The notes beneath the pieces were generated by a model that worked only from the letters and a program-made list of their open reading frames with translations, did not search any database and was not told the origin of the DNA. From Micromonospora nigra (GTDB lineage: Bacteria; Actinomycetota; Actinomycetes; Mycobacteriales; Micromonosporaceae): a stretch of DNA of 64,000 nt. Shown here piece by piece: positions 24,705-33,481 of this stretch (positions are counted from its first letter, which is position 1; the number at the start of each line of letters is the position of its first letter). The translations under genes were made by a program, and so were the position numbers. Where the stretch lies: contig NZ_FMHT01000003.1 in NCBI RefSeq assembly GCF_900091585.1, positions 6,146,651-6,210,650 of the forward strand. Direction: 5' to 3'.

Positions 24705-25625
24705 TCAGCCGGCGGCACCGCGGCCGGATTCGCCGTCACCGCCGACGGCTGCCGGCGCGGCGGCGGCCGGGTCGACGGCGGCCGACCCGGCCGACCCGGC
24801 CGACCAGAATCCGGCCAGCAGGTCGCTGAACTCCTGCGCGCACTCGATCTGCGGCATGTGTCCGCAGCCACGGAACAGGTGCGTGCGGGCCCGGGGCAGC
24901 CGATCGCGCGCCGCGTCGAGATGCAGCGCCGGCAGGATCAGGTCCCGGTCGCCCCACACGACCAGGGTGGGCACGTCGAGACGCTCCACCCCGGCCAGCA
25001 GCTCCTCGCGCCACCGGTCACCGACCCCGCGGAAGGTGCCCAGGTCACGGGCGGTCTCCAGCATCACCCGCGCCGCGTACGGACGGCGGGCCACCTCCAG
25101 CGCGTACGCGATGCGCTCGGCGGTGGCGAACGACGGATCGCAGAACAGCGACAGTTCCGCCCGGCGGGCGGCGAAACGGGTGGGCCGCAGCATCAACCTG
25201 CCCAGGGGACGCAGCGCGAGCAGCCGCAGCGCGATGGTCACCTCCCGGCCGAAGCCGGCGCTGTTGACCAGAGCGAGGCTGGCGACCCGGGCCGGGTCGG
25301 CCACGGCGACGCGCATGGCCACCGCCCCGCCCAGCGAGTTGCCGACCAGGTGCACGGGCGCCTCGACGCCGACCGCGTCGAGGTAGCGACCGACGAACCC
25401 GCCCAGTGCCTCGAGCGTGCAACGCCCCGCCGGCGGCAGTGAACCGCCGTAGCCGGGCAGGTCGACGCTGTGCACCCGGTACCGGTCGGCGAGCAGTTCG
25501 TGCTGCTCGGTGAAGTCGCGCAGCGTACGCCCGATGCCGTGCAGCATCACCACCGGCGGGCCGTCGCCGTCCACCCGGTGCCGGACGCGTCGCCCGTCGA
25601 CGGTGAGATGCCGGTGCCCGCTCAC
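24705..25625 (-). CDS. Alpha/beta hydrolase
   Basis: A 306-residue alpha/beta hydrolase. Oxyanion hole HGIGR, nucleophile elbow GNSLGG (Ser), acid in [11 protein letters not shown] and His in GCGHMPQIE. The cap region includes [17 protein letters not shown]. The C-terminal 25 residues are Ala/Gly-rich and dispensable-looking. The GTG start overlaps the SDR stop (GTGA). The substrate is unknown; the pairing with an SDR and a nearby Baeyer-Villiger monooxygenase suggests oxidative breakdown of a hydrophobic ketone or ester. Confidence 0.88.
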   Translation of the reverse strand: MSGHRHLTVDGRRVRHRVDGDGPPVVMLHGIGRTLRDFTEQHELLADRYRVHSVDLPGYGGSLPPAGRCTLEALGGFVGRYLDAVGVEAPVHLVGNSLGGAVAMRVAVADPARVASLALVNSAGFGREVTIALRLLALRPLGRLMLRPTRFAARRAELSLFCDPSFATAERIAYALEVARRPYAARVMLETARDLGTFRGVGDRWREELLAGVERLDVPTLVVWGDRDLILPALHLDAARDRLPRARTHLFRGCGHMPQIECAQEFSDLLAGFWSAGSAGSAAVDPAAAAPAAVGGDGESGRGAAG

Positions 25626-26611
25626 GACCGCTGCCCCGGGGCGTCGGCGGTGGGCGCGGCCGGGTCGGCGGTCGACGGCGGGTCGACCCCGGGGTTCCCC
25701 TCGGCGGACGCGGCCGGTTCGGCGGGCGGCCGGGTCGACCCGGCCCCGGGGGCCGGGCGGCCGGCCCGTCGGGCGGGGTCGCCGGCTGCGGCGTTGAGCC
25801 CGGCGACGAGCAGCCGGCCGTACGAGGCGGGCGCGAGTCGGGCCAGCAGATCGGGCAGCTTCGCCGACCAGCCGATCAGGACGCGGCCCCGGCGGCGGCG
25901 CACGGCGCGCAGGATGACCTCGGCGGCCACGGCGGGATCGATGCTGAGCAGCTTCTCGAACTGCCGCCGGCCCGTCTCGTACTCCTCGGGGGACACGCCG
26001 CTGCCGATCCGGGCGTTCTCGGCGATGCGGGTGCGGATTCCGCCGGGGTGCACCGACGTCACCCCGATGCCGTCGTCGACGAGTTCGTGGCGCAGGGCCT
26101 CGGTGAAGCCGCGCACGGCGAACTTGCTGGCCGAGTAGGCGGCCTGGCCGGGTGGTGCGATCAGCCCGAACAGGCTGGAGACGGTGACCAGGTGGGCGCC
26201 GGACTCGGCCTTGAGCGCGGGCAGCAGGGCGTGGGTGAGCTGCACGACGGCCCGGAAGTTGACGTCGATCACCCACTGGAACTCCTCCAGCGTCACCTGG
26301 TCGAACCGGCCGCCCAGCGCCACCCCGGCGTTGTTGACCAGCAGCCGGATCCGGGGGTGACGGTGCCGGACCTCCTCGGCGACCCGGGCGGTGGCGTGGG
26401 CGTCGGCGAGGTCCACCACGTGGGTGACGAGCTGACAGTCGGGGTGTGCGGCGCCGATCGCGGCGGCGACCGCGGCGAGCCGGTCGGCGTCCCGGTCGAG
26501 CAGCACCAGGTCGCTGCCCCGGCGGGCCAGGCCGTGCGCCAGGGCCTCCCCGATGCCGCTGGCGGCGCCGGTGACCACGGCCGTGCCGGCGGTGAAGACG
26601 AAGGTACGCAC
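25622..26611 (-). CDS. Short-chain dehydrogenase/reductase
   Basis: A 329-residue SDR. Cofactor loop VTGAASGIGEAL, with LLDRDADRL suggesting NAD preference; NNAGV; catalytic Ser in VTVSSLFG and YSASK. Family members normally have 250-290 residues: the extra 45 C-terminal residues are a Pro/Ala/Gly-rich disordered tail. It is co-translated with the alpha/beta hydrolase and follows ethA by 48 bases on the same strand, so the three may form one operon under EthR control. Confidence 0.92.
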   Translation of the reverse strand: MRTFVFTAGTAVVTGAASGIGEALAHGLARRGSDLVLLDRDADRLAAVAAAIGAAHPDCQLVTHVVDLADAHATARVAEEVRHRHPRIRLLVNNAGVALGGRFDQVTLEEFQWVIDVNFRAVVQLTHALLPALKAESGAHLVTVSSLFGLIAPPGQAAYSASKFAVRGFTEALRHELVDDGIGVTSVHPGGIRTRIAENARIGSGVSPEEYETGRRQFEKLLSIDPAVAAEVILRAVRRRRGRVLIGWSAKLPDLLARLAPASYGRLLVAGLNAAAGDPARRAGRPAPGAGSTRPPAEPAASAEGNPGVDPPSTADPAAPTADAPGQRS

Positions 26612-26659
26612 TGTGCGGGCTCCTCTCCGAACGGGCCCGGCCGGGGCCGGGCGGTTCGC

Positions 26660-28168
26660 TCAGCCGACGGTGGTGCCGGTGGAACGGTCGGCGGCACCCG
26701 GCCGCGACGCGGTGCCCGCCTGGGAGAACCGAACCCCCTCGTCGGCCAGCCGGCCGTGGCGCATCAGCAGCACGTCCCGGGGATAGTTCTGGTGCAGCCG
26801 CCAGGGTGCGCGGGCACCCTGCTTGGGCAGGGCGTCGACGCTGCGCAGCACGTACCCGGCGGTCAGGTCGATGATGGGGGCCAGCTCACCGTCGGGCGGC
26901 GGCAGCGGGGTGGCGACCTGCTGCCCCGTGCGGTCGAGGTGGCGCAGCAGGCGGCACACGTACGTCGCCACGAGGTCGGCCTTCAACGTCCAGGAGGCGT
27001 TGGTGTAGCCGACGGTCATGGCGAAGTTCGGCACGCCGGAGAGCATCATGCCCTTGTAGGCCACCGTCCGGGCCAGGTCCACCGGCGTCCCGTCGACGGT
27101 CAGCGTGGTGTCGCCGAGGGCCAGCAGGTTCAGGCCGGTGGCGGTGACGACCACGTCGGCCGCCAGCTCGGCGCCGGAGGCGAGCCGGATCCCGGTCTCG
27201 GTGAACGTGTCGATCGTGTCGGTGACGATCGAGGCTCGGCCGTTCGACAGGGCGGTGAACAGGTCGCCGTCGGGCACCACGCACAGCCGCTGGTCCCACG
27301 GGTCGTAGCGGGGCGAGAAGTGCCGGTCGACGTCGTAGCCGGCGGGCAGCCGTCCCTTCGCCGCCCACCGCAGCAGCTTCTTCACCAGGCCGGGGGCACG
27401 GCGACTGACCTGGTAGTTGGCGGTCGCCAGCAGCACGTTCTTCCACCGCACCACCGGATAGAGGGCCTTCTCCGGCAACACCCGCCGCAACGCGTCGGCG
27501 AGGACGTCGCGGGAGGGCCGCGCCAGCACGTACGTCGGTGAACGCTGGAGCATGGTCACGTGGGCCGCCCGCTCGGCCAGGGCCGGCACCAGGGTCACCG
27601 CCGTCGCGCCACTGCCGATCACCACGATCCGCTTGCCGGTGTGGTCGAGGTCGGCCGGCCAGTGCTGCGGGTGCACGACCTGCCCGGTGAACCGCCCGAT
27701 GCCCGGGAACTCGGGCGTGTAGCCGGCGTCGTAGCGGTAGTAGCCGCTGCAGATGAACAGGAAACCACAGGTCAGGGTGACGGTCTCGGCGGTGTCCGCC
27801 CGGTGGACGCGCACCGTCCACACCGCGCGTTCGCTGTCCCACTCCGCGCCGACCACCCGATGGTGGAAACGGACGTGCCCGGTCACGCCGTACTCGTCGG
27901 CGGTCTCGCGGACGTACCGGCGGATGGAGTCCCCGTCGGCGATGGCCTTCGGGTCGGTCCACGGTCTGAAGGAGTAGCCGAGGGTGTACATGTCGGAGTC
28001 GGAGCGGATACCGGGATAGCGGAACAGGTCCCAGGTGCCACCGATCGCGCCCCGCGCCTCGAGCACCGCGTACGTCTTGTCGGGGCAGTTGCGTCGCAGG
28101 TGGCAGGCCGCGCCGATCCCGGAGAGCCCGGCACCCACGATGAGCACGTCGACGTGGTCGGAGGACAT
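26660..28168 (-). CDS. ethA: FAD-dependent Baeyer-Villiger monooxygenase EthA
   Basis: A 502-residue flavoprotein. FAD site IVGAGLSGIG; Baeyer-Villiger fingerprint FTGQVVHPQHWP fits FxGxxxHxxxWP exactly; NADPH site VVIGSGATAV; further EthA blocks TWDLFRYPGIRSDSDMYTLG, TMLQRSPTYVLA, ATGLNL, YKGMMLSGVPNFA and GYTNASWTLKADL. The match to mycobacterial EthA is along the whole length. Known substrates of that enzyme include ketones and thioamide drugs such as ethionamide; the natural substrate is uncertain. ATG 28168 with AGGAG. Divergent from ethR as in M. tuberculosis. Confidence 0.95.
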   Translation of the reverse strand: MSSDHVDVLIVGAGLSGIGAACHLRRNCPDKTYAVLEARGAIGGTWDLFRYPGIRSDSDMYTLGYSFRPWTDPKAIADGDSIRRYVRETADEYGVTGHVRFHHRVVGAEWDSERAVWTVRVHRADTAETVTLTCGFLFICSGYYRYDAGYTPEFPGIGRFTGQVVHPQHWPADLDHTGKRIVVIGSGATAVTLVPALAERAAHVTMLQRSPTYVLARPSRDVLADALRRVLPEKALYPVVRWKNVLLATANYQVSRRAPGLVKKLLRWAAKGRLPAGYDVDRHFSPRYDPWDQRLCVVPDGDLFTALSNGRASIVTDTIDTFTETGIRLASGAELAADVVVTATGLNLLALGDTTLTVDGTPVDLARTVAYKGMMLSGVPNFAMTVGYTNASWTLKADLVATYVCRLLRHLDRTGQQVATPLPPPDGELAPIIDLTAGYVLRSVDALPKQGARAPWRLHQNYPRDVLLMRHGRLADEGVRFSQAGTASRPGAADRSTGTTVG

Positions 28169-28215
28169 CACGACTCCTGATCCCGAGGTGGTGACCCCGG
28201 ACACTATCCACCGCC

Positions 28216-28262
28216 GTCGACAACCGTCAACACCCTGTCGAGAGACGTCGACAGCCCGTCGA
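28216..28262. promoter_or_regulatory. Cluster of GTCGACA-type half sites (EthR operator)
   Basis: Between the divergent ethA and ethR genes lie GTCGACA (28216-28222), GTCAACA (28226-28232), TGTCGA (28236-28241), GTCGACA (28247-28253) and CGTCGA (28257-28262). EthR of M. tuberculosis binds a long operator cooperatively as several dimers, so multiple half sites are expected. TACGAT at 28270-28275 is a likely -10 for ethR, which places the right-hand sites over its -35 and predicts autorepression. Confidence 0.75.
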
Positions 28263-28283
28263 GGGGGTGTACGATCGACGCTC

Positions 28284-28988
28284 ATGACACCCGCCCGTAC
28301 CGCCCCCCGTGACGCGAACCCACGCGGACGCCGCGCGGCCCGCTCGGCGGGCGACGAACGGGAGTCGGCCATCCTCGCCACCGCCGAGCGGCTGCTCGCC
28401 GAGCGCTCCTTCGCCGAGATCTCCATCGACGACCTGGCCCGCGGCGCGGGCATCTCCCGCCCGACCTTCTACTTCTACTTCCCGTCGAAGGACGCGGTGC
28501 TGCTGACCCTGCTCGACCGGGTCACCGAGGAGGCCGACGCCGCCGCCGGCGACGTGCTCGACCGGCTCGCCGAGGACCCGCGCGCCCGCTGGAGGGAGCT
28601 GATCGGCCGGTTCCACGAGACGTTCGGCGCCCACCGGGCCGTGGTGCTGGCCTGCGCCCAGGTCCGCGGCACCAACGCCGAGGTGCGCCGCCTGTGGGCC
28701 ACGGTGCTGGAACGCTGGGTGCAGGCCATCACCACCGCCGTCGAGGCGGAACGCCGCCGGGGCGCTGCCCCGGCGGGGCTGCCGGCGCGGGACCTCGCGA
28801 TCGCGCTGAACTCGATGAACGAGCGGGTGTGGTATGCCACCTTCGCCGGCGACGGGCCGGCGGTGGCCGACGCCGACGTCGTCGACGTGCTGCTGGACGT
28901 GTGGCTGGCCAGCATCTACCGCGACACCACGGCCCCGCCGGCCGCGGGTACGGGTCAGATCGTCTCCCCCGGCGACAGGTACCGGTAG
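28284..28988 (+). CDS. ethR: TetR-family repressor EthR
   Basis: A 234-residue regulator. The N-terminal HTH, DERESAILATAERLLAERS then EISIDDLARGAGISRPTFYF and YFPSKDAVLLTLLDRV, is almost the same as EthR of M. tuberculosis, and the C-terminal domain keeps ERRRGAAP...LP and ALNSMNERVWYATFAG. It is 18 residues longer because of a C-terminal tail. The ATG lies eight bases after a TACGAT -10, so the mRNA may be nearly leaderless. Its 3' end overlaps the convergent MBL gene by 34 bases. Confidence 0.94.
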   Translation: MTPARTAPRDANPRGRRAARSAGDERESAILATAERLLAERSFAEISIDDLARGAGISRPTFYFYFPSKDAVLLTLLDRVTEEADAAAGDVLDRLAEDPRARWRELIGRFHETFGAHRAVVLACAQVRGTNAEVRRLWATVLERWVQAITTAVEAERRRGAAPAGLPARDLAIALNSMNERVWYATFAGDGPAVADADVVDVLLDVWLASIYRDTTAPPAAGTGQIVSPGDRYR

Positions 28989-29557
28989 CCGGGAACCGTC
29001 TCGGCGAACCAGCCGTTGACGCTGGCCAGGCCCCGCTCGTTGAGCTGCGCGTCGTGGATGGCCACCACCCGTGACGAGTCGGTGGCCGTGGCGAAGTCGA
29101 CGGCCTCGGTGAGCTTCAGCCACGACGCCTGCGCCGGCACGAGCAGCGTCCGCACCGGCCGACCGGGCGCGACGAGTGAGTCACCCGGGTGGTAGACCTC
29201 GTCCTCGACGAGGTAGCCGAGGTTGGCACAGTCCGGCTGTCCACCGTGGATGGTGGCGTGCCGACCCCCGACGGCGGCCACGGTCAGCCCGGCGGCGGTG
29301 AACCGTTCCCCGGGGCGTACCCGGGTGACCGGCAACGGCGCGAGGTCGGGCAGCACCGCGCCATGCGGGGCGTACACCGGCACGCCCAGGCCCGCCAGTC
29401 GCAGCACGTCCACGTGGTCGGTGTGTTCGTGCGTGACCAGCACGGCGTCCGCGCCGGCCAGGGCGCGCGGCTCGCTCCACGTGCCCGGGTCGATGACCAG
29501 CACCGTGCCGTCGTGTTCGAGGCGTACGCAGGAATGCGTGTACTTGGTGATCCGCAC
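28955..29557 (-). CDS. MBL-fold metal-dependent hydrolase (UlaG/YfnE-like)
   Basis: A 200-residue protein starting MRITKYTHSCVRLEHDG, with metal motif VTHEHTDHVD, GGRHATIHGG, and YHPGDSLV. This is the minimal UlaG/L-ascorbate-6-phosphate-lactonase-like form common in actinobacteria, where it is annotated only as a hydrolase. Its 3' end overlaps ethR (convergent). The 28-base conserved element lies 59 bases upstream of the start. Confidence 0.88.
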   Translation of the reverse strand: MRITKYTHSCVRLEHDGTVLVIDPGTWSEPRALAGADAVLVTHEHTDHVDVLRLAGLGVPVYAPHGAVLPDLAPLPVTRVRPGERFTAAGLTVAAVGGRHATIHGGQPDCANLGYLVEDEVYHPGDSLVAPGRPVRTLLVPAQASWLKLTEAVDFATATDSSRVVAIHDAQLNERGLASVNGWFAETVPGYRYLSPGETI

Positions 29558-29615
29558 TGCCCGAACCTACGCCCCGCCTGGTGGTGGGTGTGGCCGCGGG
29601 CGCGGGGTGCCCCGG

Positions 29616-29643
29616 GTCACCACCCGTAGGGCGTCCTAGGATG
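29616..29643. repeat. 28-base conserved non-coding element, copy 2
   Basis: Same as the element at 4393-4420 except for bases 10-11 (CG instead of GC). It occupies most of the 100-base gap between the lipoprotein gene and the MBL gene. A second CTAGG follows at once (29644-29648). Confidence 0.6.
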
Positions 29644-29657
29644 CTAGGTGGCACGCC

Positions 29658-30164
29658 TCAACCCGGGATCACTCTGGTCACCGCGATGGTCTGGGCCAGT
29701 TCACGGTCGCCGCAGGTGGCCGGTCGGGTGGTGAGCGACCCCTGCACCGTGACCCGCTGCCCCGCCGTCAGGCCCCGTGCCGCGTCCCCGGTCAGCGCCC
29801 ACCGCCGCGCCCCGACCAGCAGCATCAGACAGTCGCCGTCGCGCTCGACCGTGCCGGTGAGCGTCCGCCCACCCCAGGGCAGCCCACCGGGCACCTCCCC
29901 ACCGGACGGCCTCGGGAACGCGGTGGTCCCGGGCAGTGGCGCGGCGGTGCCGCCGGCCGGCGGCGGGTCGGAGGCGGGTCGCGTGGGCGACGCCGGCGGC
30001 TGCCCGGGCACACCGGGCGGCCCGGTCGGAGCGGCGGAACCGAGCGGAGGAGCTGGCGACGCCGGCTGCGGGGAGCCGGGAGACGACGGGTCGCTCCCGT
30101 CGCCGCAGCCCGCCGTCAGGCCCAGCAGGCCGATCACGCCCAGCACCACCGGCATTCGTCGCAC
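29658..30164 (-). CDS. Pro-rich lipoprotein
   Basis: A 168-residue exported lipoprotein. GTG 30164 is spaced correctly (eight bases) from GGAGG; the upstream GTG overlaps that site. The signal peptide VVLGVIGLLGLTAGC ends in the lipobox LTAG-C. A 70-residue Pro/Ser/Thr linker follows, then a small beta-rich domain (RTLTGTVERDGDCLMLLVG, LTAGQRVTVQGSL) with two cysteines that may pair. It resembles OB-like DUF domains of actinobacterial lipoproteins; no function assigned. Confidence 0.75.
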   Translation of the reverse strand: MRRMPVVLGVIGLLGLTAGCGDGSDPSSPGSPQPASPAPPLGSAAPTGPPGVPGQPPASPTRPASDPPPAGGTAAPLPGTTAFPRPSGGEVPGGLPWGGRTLTGTVERDGDCLMLLVGARRWALTGDAARGLTAGQRVTVQGSLTTRPATCGDRELAQTIAVTRVIPG

Positions 30165-30207
30165 CGTGACCACCTCCGATCGGACGCCCCGCCGCCCCGC
30201 CCGCAGG

Positions 30208-31119
30208 TCAGAGCCGGTAGAAGCGACGGTAGCGGCGGATCAGCCGCCACTGCACCAGCACGGCCGCCGCGGTCAGCAGAATCATCACCAGCGTCGCCGC
30301 CGCCGCGTAGCCGTAGCGAAGGTACTCGAAGCCCGTCTGGTAGACGAACAGCGACAGGTAGGTCGTCGAGTACGGCGGCGGCCCCCCGTCGGTGACGACG
30401 AACGCCGGTACGAAGGTGAAGTGCAGGCTGGCGATGGCGTCACGGACGGCGAGCAGCGCCAGCACCGGCGCCATCATCGGCAGGGTGATCCGGCGGAAGA
30501 CGTCCCAGCCGGTGGCGTCCTCGACGGCGGCCATCTCGTACACGTCGCGGGGCAGGGCGCGGCGCGCGGCGAGCAGCACCACGAAGGTCTCCCCCATGGT
30601 GAACAGGCTCATCAGGATGATCGCCGCGCGGGCGTCGGTGGGGTCGGTGAGCCACTGCGGCGGAGTGCGGCCCAGCGCGGTCAGCCCGTTCTCACCGCCG
30701 GTGCGCAGCACCTGGTTGATCGGCCCGTACAGCGGGTTGAGCAGCCACAGCCAGAGCAGACCGTAGGCGATCTCCGGCACCGCCGTGGGCAGCAGCGCCG
30801 CCGTGCGGGCGGTGCCGACGCCGCGGGCCCGCCGGTGCAGCAGCAGCGCCAGGCCGAGCGCGAACAGCACCCGCAACGGTACGGCGATCAACGCGAACAC
30901 CAGGGAGTTGACCAGGGCCGTACGGAAGATCGGGTCGTCACCGAGGGCGACCAGGTTGTCCAGGCCCACCCAGGTCGGCGGGCGCAGCAGGTCGTAGGAG
31001 GTGAACGCCAGTGCCAGGGTGACCAGCGCGGGCAGCAGCACCAGGCCCACCAGGCCCACCAGGTACGGCGCCAGCATCAGCGCCAACTGCCGGCGGGCGC
31101 GGGTGTCCGGTCGGGTCAC
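30208..31119 (-). CDS. ABC sugar transporter permease (MalF/UgpA type)
   Basis: A 303-residue inner-membrane permease with six helices. The cytoplasmic loop that contacts the ATPase is EMAAVEDATGWDVFRRITLPM (the EAA motif). The GTG start overlaps the ATPase stop (GTGA). It is the partner of the MalG-type permease at 33482, with the substrate-binding and ATPase genes between them. Confidence 0.92.
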   Translation of the reverse strand: MTRPDTRARRQLALMLAPYLVGLVGLVLLPALVTLALAFTSYDLLRPPTWVGLDNLVALGDDPIFRTALVNSLVFALIAVPLRVLFALGLALLLHRRARGVGTARTAALLPTAVPEIAYGLLWLWLLNPLYGPINQVLRTGGENGLTALGRTPPQWLTDPTDARAAIILMSLFTMGETFVVLLAARRALPRDVYEMAAVEDATGWDVFRRITLPMMAPVLALLAVRDAIASLHFTFVPAFVVTDGGPPPYSTTYLSLFVYQTGFEYLRYGYAAAATLVMILLTAAAVLVQWRLIRRYRRFYRL

Positions 31120-32153
31120 GGGGCGTACCGGCGGCCGGAGACGGCATGGAACACGTGCGTGTCGGCCCAGCGGACCGCGACGCGTACCGCCGAGCCTCTG
31201 CCTGGTCGGCGGGCCGCCGGCACCCGGGCGACCACCGGCGACCCGGCGGCGAGGGTGACGTACGCGTAGGCGTCCTCGCCGACCACCTCGACCCGGTCGA
31301 CGACAGCCTCCGCGCCGTCGTCCGGGGCGAGGACGACCGCCTCGGGCCGGAACCCGATGAGCAGGTCACCGGTGGGTAGCACCGGAGCGTCGCCGGTGGG
31401 TGTCACCGGGCCGGTGGCGGGGAGCAGGTTCATCGCCGGGGAGCCGACGAACCCGGCCACGAACGTGGTGGCGGGGGCGCGCCAGATCTCGTCGGGTGTG
31501 CCCACCTGCTCGACGCGCCCGTCACGCAGCACCGCGATGCGGTCGGCGATCACCAGGGCCTCGGTCTGGTCGTGGGTGACGTGCACCATCGTCGCGCCGA
31601 TCCGGTCGTGCAGAGCCCGCAGCTCGGTGCGCATCTCCACCCGCAGCGCCTGGTCCAGGTTGGACAACGGCTCGTCGAGCAGGAACACGTCCGGCTCGCG
31701 GACCAGGGCGCGGGCCAGGGCGACACGTTGGCGTTCACCGCCGGAGAGCTGCCCGGGACGGCGGCCCAGCAGCGCGGCGCAACCGACCGACTCGGCGGCG
31801 GCACGGGCCCGTTCGCGAGCGACCGCGCGGGGGGTGTCGCGGACCTCCAGCCCGAAGGCGATGTTCTCGGCGACGGTCAGGTGCGGGAACAGTGCGTACG
31901 ACTGGAACACCATCGACACGTCACGGCGGCCGGGGCGCAGGTCGGTCACGTCGCGGCCGGCGATGCGCACCCGCCCGGCGGTCACCGGTTCCAGGCCGGC
32001 CACCACCCGCAGCACCGTGGACTTGCCGGCGCCGGAGGGCCCCAGCACGACCAGCAGTTCACCCCGCTCGGCGGTCAGGTCGACGCCGTGCAGGACGGTC
32101 GCGTCGCGGTAGGCGGCCGAGACGCCGTCGAGGACGAGCCCGGTCTCGCTCAC
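31116..32153 (-). CDS. ABC transporter ATPase (MalK/UgpC-like)
   Basis: A 345-residue ATPase. Walker A GPSGAGKST, Q-loop VFQSYALFPHLTV, signature LSGGERQRVALARAL, Walker B VFLLDEPLSNLD, H-loop VTHDQTEAL. The C-terminal OB-like MalK regulatory region (GFRPEAVVLAP, AYVTLAAGSPV) is present. GTG start overlaps the stop of the binding-protein gene and its own stop overlaps the permease start, so the genes are tightly coupled. Confidence 0.95.
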   Translation of the reverse strand: MSETGLVLDGVSAAYRDATVLHGVDLTAERGELLVVLGPSGAGKSTVLRVVAGLEPVTAGRVRIAGRDVTDLRPGRRDVSMVFQSYALFPHLTVAENIAFGLEVRDTPRAVARERARAAAESVGCAALLGRRPGQLSGGERQRVALARALVREPDVFLLDEPLSNLDQALRVEMRTELRALHDRIGATMVHVTHDQTEALVIADRIAVLRDGRVEQVGTPDEIWRAPATTFVAGFVGSPAMNLLPATGPVTPTGDAPVLPTGDLLIGFRPEAVVLAPDDGAEAVVDRVEVVGEDAYAYVTLAAGSPVVARVPAARRPGRGSAVRVAVRWADTHVFHAVSGRRYAP

Positions 32154-33469
32154 CCGTTCTCCCCCCGGGCGAACATGGGCCGGGTGATGACGTCGAGGTC
32201 GCGGACCACGTCGTCGAGCCTGTCGCCGCGGTGCACGGCGTTCTCCAGGATGCCGTAGCTGGCGTCCTCGATCTCGGGCCAGGTGGACACGGTCGGCAGC
32301 GCCCGGACCGTGGGGATGGCGTCGAGGAACACCTGCGAGTTGCGCGGCGGACGGGTCGGATCGAGGAAGGCCGGCGAGCGGGACGTCTCGATGTGCGAGG
32401 GCACCGTCCGGCCGGTGGCGGCGATGATCCGCTGCCCCTCGGCGGACATGGCGTACTCCATGAACCGCCAGGCGGCGTCGGCGTTGCGCGCTCCCCTGGT
32501 CATGCAGTAGGCGTCGGAGTGCAGCACTCCGACGGGCTGCCGGTAGACCGGCAGCGGAGCGACGTCCCACTCGAAGCCGGTGACGGTGCGGAAGTTGGTG
32601 GTGGCGCGTCGGGAGGTCATCAGCATGGCCAGCCGGCCGTTGAGGAACCGCGACTCGTCGTCCTCGGCCTCGACCTCGGCGTCGCTGGGCACCACCCCGT
32701 ACGCCTGCCGCAGGTCCACCAGATTCTTCAGCGCCTCCCGGGCGGCCGGGGTGTCCAGAGTGAGACGGGTCGGCTTGGCCGGGTCGTCGACGATCTCGCC
32801 GCCGTTGGACCACACCATCGGCGCGAGGCGGATGATCGACGTTTCCACACCGAGTCCGTGCACGACGGGCAGCCGGGCGGCCCCCTCGGCCTCGGTGCCC
32901 CTGATGACCAGGCCGCGGCTGTCGCGGGTCATGGCGGTGGCGGTGCCGACCAGGTCGTTCCAGGTCCAGCCGGCCCTCGGCTCGGGCACGCCGTACCTGG
33001 TGAACAGGGTGCGGTTGAAGTAGACGGCCAGGCTGGAGACGTTCTGCGGCAGGCAGAGCTGCTTGCCGTCCCAGCGGAACGCCTCCATCGCCACCGGGTA
33101 GTAGTCGGCCGGGTCGACGGCGTCGGAGGCGGCGATGCGGTCGTCGAGCGGCGCGACGACGCCCTTGGCGGCGAACTGCCCGTAGAAGCGGTAGTTCATC
33201 AGGAACAGGTCCGGTGGGGAGCCACCGGCCACGGAGGTCGCCAACCGGGCCAGCAGGTCCTTGCGGTCGCTGGCCTCGATGAGCTGCACCCGCTCCCCCG
33301 GTCGGGCCCTGCCGTACGCGTCGATCAGGGTGCGGTAGGCGGCCAGTTCCTCGGGCGCGCCGAACACCAGCAGCCGCACCGGTCCGCCGCCCGACGTCGC
33401 GCCGGAGCCGCAGCCGGTGGCGGCGAGCACGGCGGTCAGGGCGAGCGCGAGCAGGGCTTTGGGTCTCAT
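32150..33469 (-). CDS. ABC transporter solute-binding lipoprotein (family 1)
   Basis: A 439-residue lipoprotein: signal KALLALALTAVLAATGC with lipobox LAAT-GC, then a type-1 sugar-binding fold (LLVFGAPEELAAYRTLIDAY, PPDLFLMNYRFYGQFA, SSLAVYFNRTLFTRYGVPEP, GWTWNDLVGTA, DAAWRFMEYAMSAEGQRI). Such proteins bind mono- or oligosaccharides; the specific sugar cannot be read. An ATG starts it 12 bases after the first permease ends. Confidence 0.93.
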   Translation of the reverse strand: MRPKALLALALTAVLAATGCGSGATSGGGPVRLLVFGAPEELAAYRTLIDAYGRARPGERVQLIEASDRKDLLARLATSVAGGSPPDLFLMNYRFYGQFAAKGVVAPLDDRIAASDAVDPADYYPVAMEAFRWDGKQLCLPQNVSSLAVYFNRTLFTRYGVPEPRAGWTWNDLVGTATAMTRDSRGLVIRGTEAEGAARLPVVHGLGVETSIIRLAPMVWSNGGEIVDDPAKPTRLTLDTPAAREALKNLVDLRQAYGVVPSDAEVEAEDDESRFLNGRLAMLMTSRRATTNFRTVTGFEWDVAPLPVYRQPVGVLHSDAYCMTRGARNADAAWRFMEYAMSAEGQRIIAATGRTVPSHIETSRSPAFLDPTRPPRNSQVFLDAIPTVRALPTVSTWPEIEDASYGILENAVHRGDRLDDVVRDLDVITRPMFARGENG

Positions 33470-33481
33470 CGGAGCGTCCCG

